From Strongylocentrotus purpuratus (Eukaryota > Echinodermata > Echinoidea > Camarodonta > Strongylocentrotidae): DNA of 64,000 nt. The translations under genes and the position numbers were made by a program. Position 1 is the first letter of the stretch. Every line of letters begins with the position of its first letter. Positions 11,851 to 23,925 of this stretch are shown piece by piece. The stretch covers positions 5,859,565-5,923,564 of the forward strand of contig NW_022145596.1 of the NCBI RefSeq assembly GCF_000002235.5. The letters run 5' to 3'. Below the pieces are notes generated by a model. It did no database searches. It was not told the DNA's origin and worked only from the letters and a program-made list of their open reading frames with translations.

Positions 11851-12520
11851 TCTTCCCATCTCTCTCACTCTTCAAGTTCAAGTTCACCTATCCTGCCATC
11901 ACCTTTTCATGCTGTTTCTCTTTAGTCTTTGATGCTTTATCAAACAAATCTGCAAATGTCAAATCTGACAAGAAGTTGATATCAACTGGAATATACTTGA
12001 CAGAATGGAAGGCTTAATGGACCTATCTAATCAACTCAGTGATCAAGATAGAGTAGTTCCTTCACAAAGGTAACCAACAACAATTGGACATGAACATTAC
12101 CTGTACTTAGACAACCTTTATATGAACTCTTAACATTTTCATCTAATTCGAATACATAGAAGTTGGAGTCAACTTTGGCAGACTGATAAATGGGATGAAA
12201 ATTTGAGTACACTAAAGGCTACAGTGCAATGTTTGTGTTCAAGATGGCTGTTAGACGTTAGAAATGTCATATGTTCTCCTGATATTTGTTTTTTCTGACA
12301 GAAACCCCCACATAATTCTTTGCCATCATCAATTTACATGTACGTCATAATGCCAAATTGTAGCTGTTAGCCAATCTATTGCTTCTTAATGAGACAGTGA
12401 TGTGTCTAATCAAAGGTTAATTACATCATCATAGAATCAGTGGAAATTATGCAGGAACAATGAGTGATTAAGCTCTGGAATGCTCAGAAAGAGATCTCTA
12501 TAAAAAGAGCTACAATGGAC
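11329..12520. other. spacer between inverted arms
   Basis: Pyrimidine-rich left half with a (CT)n tract at 11822-11850, AT-rich right half. No transposase or other coding exon recognised. Confidence 0.6.
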
Positions 12521-12696
12521 TGCATACAGACAGCTCAATTATCAATATCTAGGCGGTGAGATGCGTTGTAGACAGTCATGATGTGATAAAAGCCCTTACA
12601 AATTTGGATATAGATAAATGGCAAGAGTAAAAGGGCGAAAAACTTGCATGAAACCAAATGGCAAGCAGATTTTTTTTTCTTGACGGAAGGGTCTCA
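12521..12696 (-). repeat. inverted-repeat arm, right
   Basis: Reverse complement of 11148-11328. Shared blocks include ATTATCAATATCTAGGCGGT and CTTGCATGAAACCAAATGGC. Confidence 0.85.
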
Positions 12697-14409
12697 AAAG
12701 TTTTTTTAAAAATATATATATAATATTATCATGAAAAACACTTTGATAAAGTATAAACAAAAAACATTTTATACGGTATAGAATGAAGATAACACCATGT
12801 TTCTATAAGCAATGCATCACATTTGGCTCACATCAGACTGAGAGGAATTCCCAATTATACTGGCAAGAATTCACAAAGGAGGTTTAAACCATCATGTACA
12901 TAACCCATGGTTAAAAATAAGTGCAAAATAAGCGTACCTTGCCTTGCGCGCGCTAATATTGGACCTCTAATGCTATTTTCTAGTCTGTACGATCGATGTT
13001 TATACAATGATTATTTATACAAGTTTTGTATAAATTTCTAATTGTCTGAAAAGGCTATAAGAAATCCTATTTCATACACATTCTCATATAAATCCACGTG
13101 GACTGGGAGATGAAAAGTGCAGACAGCTCTGAAGTGCACTGTTCTTAAGAGATGGGAAGGGCAAATGAATATAGATTGAACAAATCCTGAGGGATCATTC
13201 CAAACACATTCATCAGCTGAACAAACACAACTGATAGAATTAACATCCACATCTCTCTTCCACGTCTCTCTTCTACCTCTTTCTTCCTCGCTGCATATTA
13301 AAGAGCATTCATAATTTCATATCATCATAATATTGCAAGAGTACCGGTAATTATATGCATGGACTATGAGACAGGTAGCACAGAGAATAGGTATAAATTA
13401 GTTCTAAATCATGATCATCCACCAGTCCTTACAGAACATTTTGAATTAAAGCAAAATGTGATTAAGTTAGATTAATGATTCTTATATGAAATGATTTAGC
13501 TATCAATGAGCCTACACCCTGGAAGCTTATGATTTAGCAAAAATACTAATGGAGAGGAGATAGCAAGGGTAATCACAGAGTTGCTGATTTGTGTTTCATT
13601 GATCACAAGTTTACAATTCATCTTTTCTTTAGATTTTCCTCAAACTTTCACATATCTGTACATGTACATGTATATACAAATATAAAGTTTTGTTCTTACT
13701 GAAGCCAACAAAAGGCAAGGGTGAATTTCCCCTCTAAAGATACTGTGCCAAATTATGTTGAGATGTAAAATCAGTCCAAGGTGTCGTATATGTAGCAAGA
13801 TACTAAAAGAGTAAAATAATTTCAACAAAATTGAATTTGGGAGATTATTTCAACAAGTTTAATGTTTATCGACAAGACACTTTTACCAACACACCTTTTT
13901 ACATGTAAATGGTTTTTGTATCACAAGTATTTTAGTGAACTACACCAGAGTTATTTCAGTTTTAGTATTCAACAGGTGAACTGTAAACTTTCTTTTCTAC
14001 TTTCTATTTTCTACTTTCTACACACATTTCGGTACTATTCAGTCACAATCTACACATAGAAAATATTTCATCGTAATCACAAACATGAGAAAAGCAGAAG
14101 AATTGGAGTGATGCCTCTTGGTTGCCGTGGTGATGAGGAGGATGGGAATAGGAATGACATGTAATCATGGAGCATGTCCAGTCAACCTAACACACATATT
14201 GATGATAGCCCTACTATGAAATGATTGGAAATTCATGCATGTACAGAAGCAATCATCAACTCTTCTAGATATCCTCCACTAGTATGCGCGTCCAGACTCT
14301 GAATGGTCTTTGCGAATGAATTTTGGGTATAGAAGGCAAGACTAGTTTGAAATGCAGCACATACATGTACAATTGTACATATAAGTCATGGCTTAGTTTT
14401 ACCTCATAC
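12697..14409. other. no gene recognised
   Basis: AT-rich. A piece at about 12868-12890 (GAATTCACAAAGGAGGTTTA) resembles one end of the MITE at 36092-36252. No exon supported. Confidence 0.5.
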
Positions 14410-14963
14410 TTAAAGGGCAATCCAACCCTTGGAATAAGTTCATTTGTATGAAAGCAGAACAATAACAGAAACAGAATGGCAAAAGTTTGAAATGAATCGG
14501 ACCAATAGTAGTAATGAAGTTATGAATGTTTGAAATATGAGATCACTAAGTCTATGCGAATCTCAAATTTGTAGACTAGTCAGTGGATTGTGATGTAGGA
14601 TGTGGATAACTCTCCCATTTGCTGTGTTAAAAAATATCACTTATTTCTGTTTTTCTCCCTTGGAGCACTACTCAAAATTAATTATAGATAGCATATTATT
14701 ATGAGTCTTTTGAAAAGAATAGACTCTCCTGAGATTTCAGTCATTTTATATGTTGGACCAGATGGGAAAGTAGTCCAGCACTACATCACATTGCCAATAC
14801 TGCTTCAGCCAAGTGTCCATACGTTTAGTGATTACAACTTTTAAAAATTCATAACTTTCTTATATTTAGTCAGATTTTATTGAAACTTTCATCAGTTTGC
14901 TTCTTTGATTCTTCTGCTTTCGTTTATAGTAGACGTCTATTTGGGTTGGATTTCCCTTTGAGT
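14410..14963 (+). mobile_element. TTAA-type MITE family 2, copy 1
   Basis: Left end TTAAAGGGCAATCCAACCC; right end GGGTTGGATTTCCCTTTGAG, its imperfect complement. Interior words (CTTTGATTCTTCTGCTTTC, a CATTACATCACA-like stretch) are shared with 16598-17046. The right TTAA has decayed. Confidence 0.8.
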
Positions 14964-15234
14964 TAGTTTATCTAAGTTTTATAATGATAGGCTTGTTTGC
15001 TTGATGGATGGTTTTGACAGAGCTACTTATTAAGGTCTGCAAACTGATTATCAATCAGTCTGCATCTACATCTGTTATGTAAAATGTGGAATATCTGTTC
15101 TAATGCACTATGACCTCCCGATAGGCTATGGTTCTTTAAAATAGCCTGTAAAATGTTGACTTATTTAGTCACAAACTACATGCTACACAGGAATTTGATT
15201 ACCTAAATATATCAGGATGATAGTCCATACTAGC

Positions 15235-15254
15235 CCCCCCCCCCCCCCCCCCCA
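15235..15254 (+). repeat. poly-C run
   Basis: About twenty C in a row, followed by pyrimidine-rich sequence. Prone to sequencing length error. Confidence 0.9.
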
Positions 15255-15494
15255 TCCCCCTCTCCATCCTCCGCTTCATCTTCCCTTTCTCCTCTCTCTC
15301 TATTCCTGTTTTTCTTTCTGATCTGCTCTAATTTGCCCTCGCTCTCAGATCTATATCACTGGATAAGCTGTACTCCTCTTCTTCGATTACATGCCAGATC
15401 TCTAAACCTCTCTCCATTCATTCCACCTACGTATTGTTTACATGTACGTAATATGCCACTTTGCACTTGTCCCATCGTTAAATGAACCCACGTC

Positions 15495-15570
15495 AGGCTT
15501 AATAACGTCACAATTGTCGAGCTTGAATAACGTCTAAACTGTCAAGCTTAATAACGTCACAATTTACAAG
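15495..15570. promoter_or_regulatory. three tandem 24-25-bp units, each with a CRE-like core
   Basis: Units of the form GCTTAATAACGTCACAATTG repeat at 24-25-bp spacing. TAACGTCA occurs at 15503-15510 and 15552-15559, with the variant TAACGTCT at 15528-15535. Read on the - strand these are TGACGTTA, close to CRE/ATF sites. No transcript is seen beside it, so a regulatory role is only possible. Confidence 0.4.
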
Positions 15571-16597
15571 CTTTCCATATCACTGACAAGCCTTTTCTTG
15601 GCCTCTAAACCACAGACTCTTCTTGATTTCTCTGCAATTTATCTGTTCTTGCAGTCTTTCAAATTGATATGCACCACAGGTTTTACCACTTCTTTAAAGC
15701 AAATTTAAATTGTACTAACTCCCTGATTTTTTTCCTCTTCTAGTGTTCCGGTTTATGTAAATGTCTACTTGTCATTTATTATAATGTCTACTTCCTCCCT
15801 CTACTCTGCTCTCCTCATACTCCCCCAATCACGCCTTCTTCCATTTCCTCCACTCTCGATCATCTCACCAACTTGTCTCATTATAGACCCATTTACACAG
15901 TCTAAAAATCCATATGAAAACGTCTGTGTTTGATAATTATTTTTTTTGTTGTGTGAGTTGTGCGCCTGCATCACTTGTCGCTGCCCTGCATGCGTTAGCA
16001 CGCAAGCGAGGAGAGTTATGTGACCAACAAAACGTAATGATTCACCAGTGTTTTGAGAACGAGCATTAACATGCAAAAAATTAGTGAAGTTTCTGCCAGC
16101 GTTTCAAGAAACTACACTGCAGAGGTGGGAATTTTTAAATTGAATTTCTTGTCGTGTTTATCGTTATCAACTCTGACACTTCTCCATTTGAATGCTAGAA
16201 GCCTAAAGAATTTTTTTTGATGAATAACATGAATTACAGATTGTTCTGTCATCTCTTAAGTAGTTAGGTAGTTGTTAGTATTAGTAACTTCCGTCAAAAC
16301 ACCGGAAATGAGAAAAAACGATGGGTTTTGCTTGAAATATAAATGCAGCTATCATCCATATTCCTCTTCTTACCCACTCATTCCTTGAGCCTGAGGGACT
16401 ACAATCAATTTTTTTTCAATGAAAGAAAGAAAATCCTTACCATCATCTGCATCTTCCACCTCTCATTCAACGAACGCACTTGCACTCTTCCCTCTTCTTA
16501 TCACTCTCCTTGTATCCTCCTCAAGGTTTAACCTCTTTGTAAATACTGCCTATCCACCTGAACATCAATAACTCTTTTCTCTCTGAACATTAAACAC

Positions 16598-17046
16598 TTA
16601 AAGGGTAATCCAAACCTTGTAATAAGTTCATTTAAATAAGAAGAACAGAGTGGTGAAAGTTTGAAAATATAAGATTATTAATATGAATATCAAATTAGCA
16701 ATTTGGTCAGTGGATTGTGACATAGTCATGGATAACTCTCTTATTTGTAGTGCACAAAAATATCATTAATTTTCGTTTTTCTCCGAAGTACCTTGTCTCT
16801 TGAGCAATACTTAAAATATATATATATGTCCTCTAAAGAGAAAAGACCCTACTTAGTCATACATTTTTGAAAAATTGAAATTTTAGTCATATTGTGTGTT
16901 AGAACAAATGGAAAAGTTGTCAGCCACTACATCACAAAGACATAACGATTATTTGTCAAATTTCATTAAATCTGTCACCAATTTGCTTCTTTGCTTCTTC
17001 TGCTTACCTCTAAGTCATTCGCTATCAAGGTTGGATTTCCCTTTAA
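16598..17046 (+). mobile_element. TTAA-flanked MITE family 2, copy 2
   Basis: TTAA at 16598-16601 and 17043-17046. Left end AGGGTAATCCAAACCTTG, right end CAAGGTTGGATTTCCCT. Diverged sister of 14410-14963, shorter inside. Confidence 0.85.
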
Positions 17047-17464
17047 ACTTACTAATGGCTAGGTTGATTCTAATCTTCCCTTTAGCTGTTCAGCCATCTC
17101 CCTTCCGAACCCTTTAAAAGCATTCTTCATTTTTTCTTACAGAAGCCGCATTGTCACGGTGTATATTTCTCTCTACACATTACTCCATCTACCACAACAT
17201 CAATCTTTCCCTTAGCTACTAAATAAAAGAGGGGAAAAAAAACATCCCTGATGGGTTAGATTAAATTTCCACTTCCTGCTTCTCATCAGAGGTAATCCTC
17301 CTTTCCACTGGGATGTGGTTCAAAATCTGGGGCAGGCGTGATAAACAACAGGAAACTGATCACCACTCAAGCGACTGAGCTACGTACAATTTTTCCTTCG
17401 TTTCATATCCGATCCGATCGCTCCCTTTTTCCACTCTACAATCAACTATTCCACTTGGCTGTCT

Positions 17465-17608
17465 TTTTCTCCTCCTCCTCCTTCTTTTTCTTTTACCCTT
17501 CTTCTTCTTCTTCTTCTTCTTCTTCTTCTCTTCTTCATCTTTTTCTTTCCTCTCTTTCTCTGTCTCTCTGCCTTTCTCTCTCTCTCTCTGTCTCTCTCTT
17601 TCTCAGTT

Positions 17609-17639
<31 letters not shown>

Positions 17640-17710
17640 TTCTCTCTCCCTATCTCTCACTCTCTCCCTCTATACACACTGTTTCTCTCTCTCTCTCTCT
17701 CTATGTGTGC
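17465..17710. repeat. composite pyrimidine tract with (TTC)n, (CT)n and (TA)n
   Basis: TTC triplets grade into CT dinucleotides, a short TA run near 17620-17640, and CT again. The 139-residue Ser/Leu/Phe frame across it is simple sequence. Confidence 0.9.
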
Positions 17711-17822
17711 TCTTTGTCTCTTCACTCTCTCTCCCCCTTTCCACAAATGCTATTTGACAGGTTCATTCATATCTACTGTAGATCGCTTGCTACATACGCC
17801 TTAGCTCTATGTAATTATTCAT

Positions 17823-18241
17823 TTAACCCTTTTATGACAGGATTTATTCTTAGGGCTAAATTGATCACATCTTGTCCCTTAAATTGGCAACAATAATATT
17901 TTTATTTTATTGCTACATTGTTAAAAATGAAATGCAATGTCTGTGAAAACAATTTACATGGGAGGGAATGTTATAAAAAAAGTTCAAAATTTGCTAATAT
18001 TGATCGAAAAACAATGATTTTGAATTTCTCAATGTGTTGCCAAATTGAAGACTTTTTGCTTATTTCCCCCTTTTTTAAATTCCAGACATGAACTGCAAGA
18101 TAGCCATGAAACAAGAACGGATGCAGTATATGCAGAAATTTGTGCTATTTCTACTCATGAATCTGGCATATTTTTTACGGCTCAAAAGTTATTGAGCCAA
18201 ACCACAAACAAATGTGGAAGGATTTGTCATGAAAGGGTTAA
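17823..18241. mobile_element. TTAA-flanked MITE family 3
   Basis: TTAA at 17823-17826 and 18238-18241. Inverted ends CCCTTTTATGACAGGAT and the complement of ATTTGTCATGAAAGGG. A terminus starting CCC with a TTAA duplication fits the piggyBac superfamily. Non-autonomous; the 77-residue frame at 18045-18278 runs out of it and is not a gene. Confidence 0.8.
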
Positions 18242-19469
18242 TACCCTTCTGGCTCTAAGCAGACATCAAGTGTTTTGATGTTCTTCCATCTTTTTTTCCT
18301 ATTTATTTCTCTTTTACGTATGAATTTTGATTTCCCATTGGAAAATATTACAAGTACTTGGGCAATAATGTCCTGGAAACTGGCACAAGCACAAGTAAAT
18401 TAAATGTATGGAAAAACGTTCATTTCCCTGGGTAGCAACTGAAATGAATTCATTTTATTTTGTTTTACTCTGTCTGGACTCAATCCCAAAGTGAAAACTA
18501 ATATAAAAATTTGACTACTTTAATCCAATTTGATTGAATCCATTTGGTAGCGAAGTGGATTAGAATGGATGCTGAAACTGGGGCACACAGATCAAAAGAC
18601 TTTGCAAATATGTTGACTGGGAATAAATTATTCTAAAGGCATTAAATACTTATAAAAGCTTACTGTATGATATAGATTTTGTCTCTTATTAATGATGAAA
18701 AAGGAAATGAATGATAACAAGATAATCTCACTTTACAAACGTAATTCCAAGAAGTACCTTAACTTTCATATATTTATTAAAGCAGACTAGATTTCTATTT
18801 GTTTTCATGATATCAAAAAGCTTGCAAACTTGTTTCACTAGAATTGTGAAACTAACCTCAGAAATATTTCTTCCAGGCAAATTTCTATCTGGATTGGAAA
18901 GGAAGACATTTACTCTCCTTTCAGGTTTAAGTTAAAAATGACTTTCTACATTTATGATGATTCACTATAAACCGTGCATCATATAATAAAAAATCCCAAG
19001 GAAAAAATGAATTGGCTATTCATACAGGAAGCACATTAATCCAAATTGATGGATACATATACATGAGTGATGAAAAATAATTGTCAGCGTCTTCATTGCC
19101 CACTGATCCCCTCTCTCTCAGAAACACCAAAACGATTATCATAGTTCTTTGAATTTCAGCTCAAATATTATCTTTTCAATGAATATTAAATGAGTGGAAG
19201 AGGGAGATTCCGAGTATTGGGCCATTATAAGAACTACCACATTATGCATTCATAACGCTGAGCGCTCCATCCTACCATGCCTGATGATCATTTTCAATTC
19301 AAGCACTCTTTATGAATAAGTAACGACAAAAAGAAAATGATTAAGCTTTAACTCTTTGAGTAGTGTAGTAGTGTACATCGGCCTGATGAGCCGTTCCCCG
19401 GAGGCTAAAATGGAATCACACCACGTGCACGTAAATGAAATTCAGTAAAAAATCATCTTGGCTTTTTCC
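18242..19469. other. no gene recognised
   Basis: AT-rich; no repeat partner or exon seen. Confidence 0.5.
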
Positions 19470-19865
19470 TTAAAGATAAACTTGAGTTCTGGTAAAAAAA
19501 AGAAAATGTATTCTCACAGAATCTAATGAAACTTACACTGAATGTTCAAGATTACAAATAAATGTCATGTGCCAAACAATTTTGGAAGAAAATGTATACC
19601 GGCTGAGTAATGAGCATAGAAAGATAAGGAAATCAAGGTAGTACCAGCCCCGACACCATTTGTGTTGTCCCATATACATCTTTCTGTGTACAGTGATTGT
19701 TACTTTACCAATACTGGGCCAAATTTATGATGATTTTGATGATTCCAGAACCTTGCACTACACACCAATACCTACATGTATGCTATATGATCAACTTTTT
19801 CTGATCCATTCCACACCTTTTCTTTCACAATGCAATCGCATGACCAGAACTCACCTTTATCTTCA
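19470..19865 (+). mobile_element. TTAA-type MITE family 1, copy 2
   Basis: Starts TTAAAGATAAACTTGAGT and ends ACTCACCTTTATCTTCAA. Highly similar along its length to 6374-6759 in the same orientation. The right flanking TTAA is altered. Confidence 0.85.
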
Positions 19866-21420
19866 ACATGCTTGGACAAATAGGAAATGATAAAAAGCAA
19901 AAGGGAATCCAAATGTTATTTGGCTTACCATAACAAATGTTTTATATTATACCGTGTGCTTGAAGGCAGAAGAACGTTAACTCTGTATAATACTTAATTC
20001 CCTTTTTGCTCTAAACATACAATATACTGAATATTGTACATGTATGTACATATAGTAGCATGGGGCATGACAAAAGTATGACCTACAAAATGTAGTGTCC
20101 ATGCACTTTTTGAATCATGGCACAGGAAAGTGATGTTGCCTTGAATGCTTATTATAGCTAATGTGCAGATCATCCCATTGGGTATGAGAGAGAAGCGGTA
20201 ATGAGGTGATAGAAGGAGACAAAACCTCCTAATTGGGATATAATTAGAAACCAGGTAGCACAGAAATAGCATGATGCAGAAAAGGGCAGGATAATTGAAA
20301 GGGAGGAGAAATCTAGTATATTTCAACCTCAGCATGGGAGTAACCTAATAAAAAAGGGATGAAAAATATGACAGAAAGCAACACAGGAAAGAGTCAAGCA
20401 TAACATCAAAAAGCATGGATGGGACATATACTTAAAACCTATTAAATTACTTCTACAACTTGATTCAGTATCTGTGGAGTTACTACGGGACCCACTATTC
20501 CCCAAATTGATCCATAAAATATTCAAACCTTATACCAAGCAATAACACTTGTCACTCCCTCGGCTATGAACGAACGAGGCCAAAATCATCCAGCAAATTT
20601 ATCTTTTCCACTTCTTGTTGATATGACTTGACCTTTCAATTTCATATAGACTTTTACTAATGATGCATTGCCAACCCAAGCTGGATGAGGGCAGGGTTAT
20701 TTAGGTAATTTAGGTAATGAATGGCATAGAATTGACACTAATGAGTTATAAATGAGCAAGATTTCGAGTAGACACTTCAATTGGGTGATACTGAGCAGAT
20801 GGATGAAATAACCGAAAATGTTAATTCCTTGGTCTTCAGTGATAATATTACTGTATTTGTTTGGAGCCAGAAGGGTGTTAACTCTGTATACAAGTATATG
20901 AGAAATAATGCCCTTCTTGCTTCAAAAAGACAATTAATGGAGCTCAAATATTGCCCGTATGAGTAGAATTGATGGAACGATCTATCATTCAAAATTTCAC
21001 ATCCCTTAGAATAGTGATACCATTTCTCTTAGCTTAAACAAAAATACCTATTTCAGTATGGATAACACGACTATCACAGAAACTGACATATTAGAACGGT
21101 GAAAGTGGCGAGTGAAGATTTTTCCATAATATCTCCTATGCAGGCTGTGCTGATGGGAAAACACATTATTCCATTCCATTTATACGTTGCGATGTAATAT
21201 TTCCCGTGAGCTCAAACAATATTACCGATGAAACGAATCGTCATAATGCGCTTAAGGGTTTCTGGCGATGACATAGGATGCCCAGATATTGCTGAGGTGG
21301 ATAGTATCGATGGAAAGATCCATTATTCAAATCTCTCAAGACCGCAATATGATCCTGTTAGTCCCGGATGATATCAACACAGATAGTTTGTATGATGGCA
21401 ACCATATAAAATATTCATAT
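19866..21420. other. no gene recognised
   Basis: AT-rich, several short chance frames on both strands. Hairpin-like fragments with GCCAGAAGGGTGTTAACTC occur at 19965-20015 (degenerate) and 20866-20932. Confidence 0.5.
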
Positions 21421-21424
21421 CTTT

Positions 21425-21535
21425 CTTCTCTCCCTCTTCTACTCTTTATTTTCCCATCTCTCTCTCTCTCTTTCCCTCTCTTTCTCTCTCTATCTCTCTT
21501 TCTCTCCACCTCTCTCTCTCTCTCTCTCTCTCTAA
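21425..21535. repeat. (CT)n pyrimidine tract
   Basis: Imperfect CT/CTTT dinucleotide tract. Arg/Glu-rich frames on the - strand here are artefacts of the repeat. Confidence 0.9.
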
Positions 21536-21937
21536 ATTGATCTTCCATAATATTCAATAACCATGGCAAAATGATGACTTTTCAAAAAGAACAAATATTA
21601 CATGTGTATACCTACATACACATAGCACTATTTGTCATAATTTATGACACAGAAGAAAATGAGCTCATGTGATATGCATTACTAAAACACCTAGCGGTAC
21701 ATGTACGTTCAGTTAACATAATTGACAGACCTACTTTGAGAGCGTAATAACCTGAATCTTTAATCTCTCTTAAATGCATCAAAATCGTAAGCTGCTTCAC
21801 TATGATTACAAGATATTGAGAAGCAAAGATGGCGAGAGAGATAGCGAGAAAGAAAAAATATGGGACAGGAAGAAAAATCTTCACCGTAATTCAAATTTCA
21901 AGTAAATATCAGTAATATTTCTCATTAAATTTTTTTT

Positions 21938-21994
21938 CCCTCTGTCTCTCTCTCTCTCTTTCTCTGTCTCTCTCTCTCTCTCTCTCTTTCTCTT

Positions 21995-22067
<73 letters not shown>

Positions 22068-22070
22068 AGT
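21938..22070. repeat. (CT)n / (TCTTTC)n tract
   Basis: Imperfect CT tract with a TCTTTC hexamer stretch in the middle. Confidence 0.9.
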
Positions 22071-22497
22071 CTCTACACAACTTCATTAGTCAGATATCGA
22101 AGAGCCAGCAATTTAATTAGCACAGTCCTGAAATAACTTTTCTCAGCGAACACTCAATTAGCAGACCATTTCATCACTGTGCTTTTTGTGGGAAACTTGT
22201 CATCATCCCATTGTTAATGAAAATAATAGTCCTCTATCTGGCAAGATACTGCTTGAATTAGCAGTAAAAATGTTCCCTGACTTAATTCTCAATGCTAGAG
22301 TGTACCAGCAATCATGAGCTACCACCATCTCATGTACACAAGCATTTATTTTTATTTTTAAAGAAATCACATTTCTAATACCATTAAGGTTCCATTCTTG
22401 GGTTTGAATGGAGACAGGAAACTTCACCTTTGGCCTTATTACCTGGGAAGCACTTATCAATCTAATTTCTGAAGCTCTAGCTGATGAAGAAGTGCCT

Positions 22498-22543
22498 TCG
22501 CTCTCTCTCTCTCTGCCTCTCTGCCTCTCTGTCTCTCTCTCTA

Positions 22544-22579
<36 letters not shown>

Positions 22580-22610
22580 TCTCTCTTTCTCTCTTTTCTC
22601 TTTCTCATCC
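22498..22610. repeat. (CT)n tract
   Basis: Imperfect CT repeat, about 200 bp on the intron side of the TRMT9B-like exon donor. Confidence 0.9.
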
Positions 22611-22795
22611 TGTCTTCTCAGCATATCCATCCTTTTTTTTTCCTGTTCGTCTGTAATCTGCCTACTTTAACAAACAGGAAACAAGGGGGGGGGGGGTGAA
22701 AGATTAAATTTTAGCCAAACGTCTTCAGATATTAACTTTGAGATGCCAGAAATTAACTGCTGCACATTTCAATTGAACGTTGCTAAGATACTCAC

Positions 22796-22955
22796 CGACA
22801 TCAGCTACGATACTGCCAGGTTCCAGCTCCAACAGGAACTCCTTAACCCTGGGCCATGCCTTGTACCGCGTATCACTGAAGTGGGGCGCGATACGTTCAT
22901 AGACATCATGGACATGTTTCTTCTCCAAGGCAACGGACTCTGCTTCACGATCCAT
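22796..22955 (-). CDS. TRMT9B: TRM9-family tRNA methyltransferase, first coding exon (TRMT9B-like)
   Basis: The exon encodes 53 residues plus one base. It starts MDREAESVALEKKHVHDVYE and continues RIAPHFSDTRYKAWPRVKEF to end ...GSIVADV. This matches the N-terminus of the Trm9/ALKBH8/TRMT9B methyltransferase domain: the (E/K)HVHxVY helix, IAPHFS, WPRV, and the start of SAM-binding motif I (ADVG). The MDxEA start is most like vertebrate TRMT9B. The exon ends in phase 1 after the first base of the motif I glycine, at a clean donor G|GTGAGTAT (donor GT at 22795-22794). Family members methylate the terminal carboxyl of cm5U at tRNA wobble positions, for ALKBH8 with TRMT112; TRMT9B activity is less certain. 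The rest (motif I end, HHFS region) was not found at lower coordinates, so intron 1 is long or the gene is incomplete here. A possible upstream acceptor (CATCTAG) would start the exon at 22980. Confidence 0.88.
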
Positions 22956-23199
22956 GGGATAGGGTCACAGGTCACGACCCCTAGATGGGTCACCTTTCCC
23001 CAGATAAATGATGGCTTGGTGGGTAATGCCACATGGAGTAGTCAACAAGATCTGGAAATAAAGTTATATGAGAAATGCTCATGGTTAGAAAAACGATTTG
23101 ATAAAGTAGAACTGAAATATAGAGATCTATACAAACTAAATTCATTCAAAAACGGATAAGGTTTATTTATGCAAGGATGATTGAAAGACATTCACATAT
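22956..23199 (-). other. upstream flank of the TRMT9B-like exon
   Basis: Holds the presumed 5' untranslated part (about 22956-22980 if the CATCTAG acceptor is used) and then unique sequence before the GA satellite. The 138-residue + strand frame at 22743-23159 is the antisense shadow of the exon. No TATA box is evident. Confidence 0.45.
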
Positions 23200-23925
23200 A
23201 AATACAAAGAGAGAAAAAGAGACAGAGAGAAAAAAATTAGAGGCAGAGAGAGGAAAAGGCAGAGAGAGGAAGAGGCAGAGAGAGAGAGAAAGAGGCAGAG
23301 AGAGGAAGAGGCAGAGAGAGGAAGAGGCAGAGAGAGGAAGAGGAAGAGAGAGGAAGAGGCAGAGAGAGAAAGAGGAAGAGAGAGGAAGAGGCAGAGAGAG
23401 GAAGAGGCAGAGAGAGAGAGAAAGAGGCAGAGAGAGGAAGAGGCAGAGAGAGAGAGAAAGAGGCAGAGAGAGGAAGAGGCAGAGAGAGGAAGAGGCAGAG
23501 AGAGGAAGAGGCAGAGAGAGGAAGAGGCAGAGAGAGGAAGAGGAAGAGAGAGGAAGAGGCAGAGAGAGGAAGAGGCAGAGAGAGGAAGAGGAAGAGAGAG
23601 GAAGAGGCAGAGAGAGAAAAAATTAGAGGCAGAGAGAGAGAGAGAGGAGAGAGAGAGGAGAGAGGCAGGCAGAGAGAAAAAATTAGAGGCAGAGAGAGGA
23701 AGAGGAAGAGAGAGGAAGAGGCAGAGAGAGAAAAAATTAGAGGCAGAGAGAGGAAGAGGAAGAGAGAGGAAGAGGCAGAGAGAGAAAAAATTAGAGGCAG
23801 AGAGAGGAAGAGGAAGAGAGAGGAAGAGGCAGAGAGAGAAAGAGGCAGAGAGAGGAAGAGGCAGAGAGAGGAAGAGGCAGAGAGAGAAAGAGGGAGAGAG
23901 AGAAAGAGGGAGAGAGATAGAAGGA
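23200..23925. repeat. GA-rich minisatellite, ~730 bp
   Basis: Almost pure purine on the + strand. The basic unit is about 16 bp (GAAGAGGCAGAGAGAG) with GA-length variants. From about 23600 a higher-order unit of about 53 bp carries the landmark AAAAAATTAG, seen at about 23625, 23678, 23731 and 23784. The 149-residue Arg/Glu frame across it is an artefact. It starts about 245 bp upstream of the TRMT9B-like start codon. Confidence 0.92.

Noticed and set aside
22743-23159. 138-residue + strand frame
   Set aside because: Antisense of the TRMT9B-like exon, which has family motifs and a donor on the - strand.
23177-23626. 149-residue Arg/Glu-rich frame
   Set aside because: Pure GA minisatellite translation.
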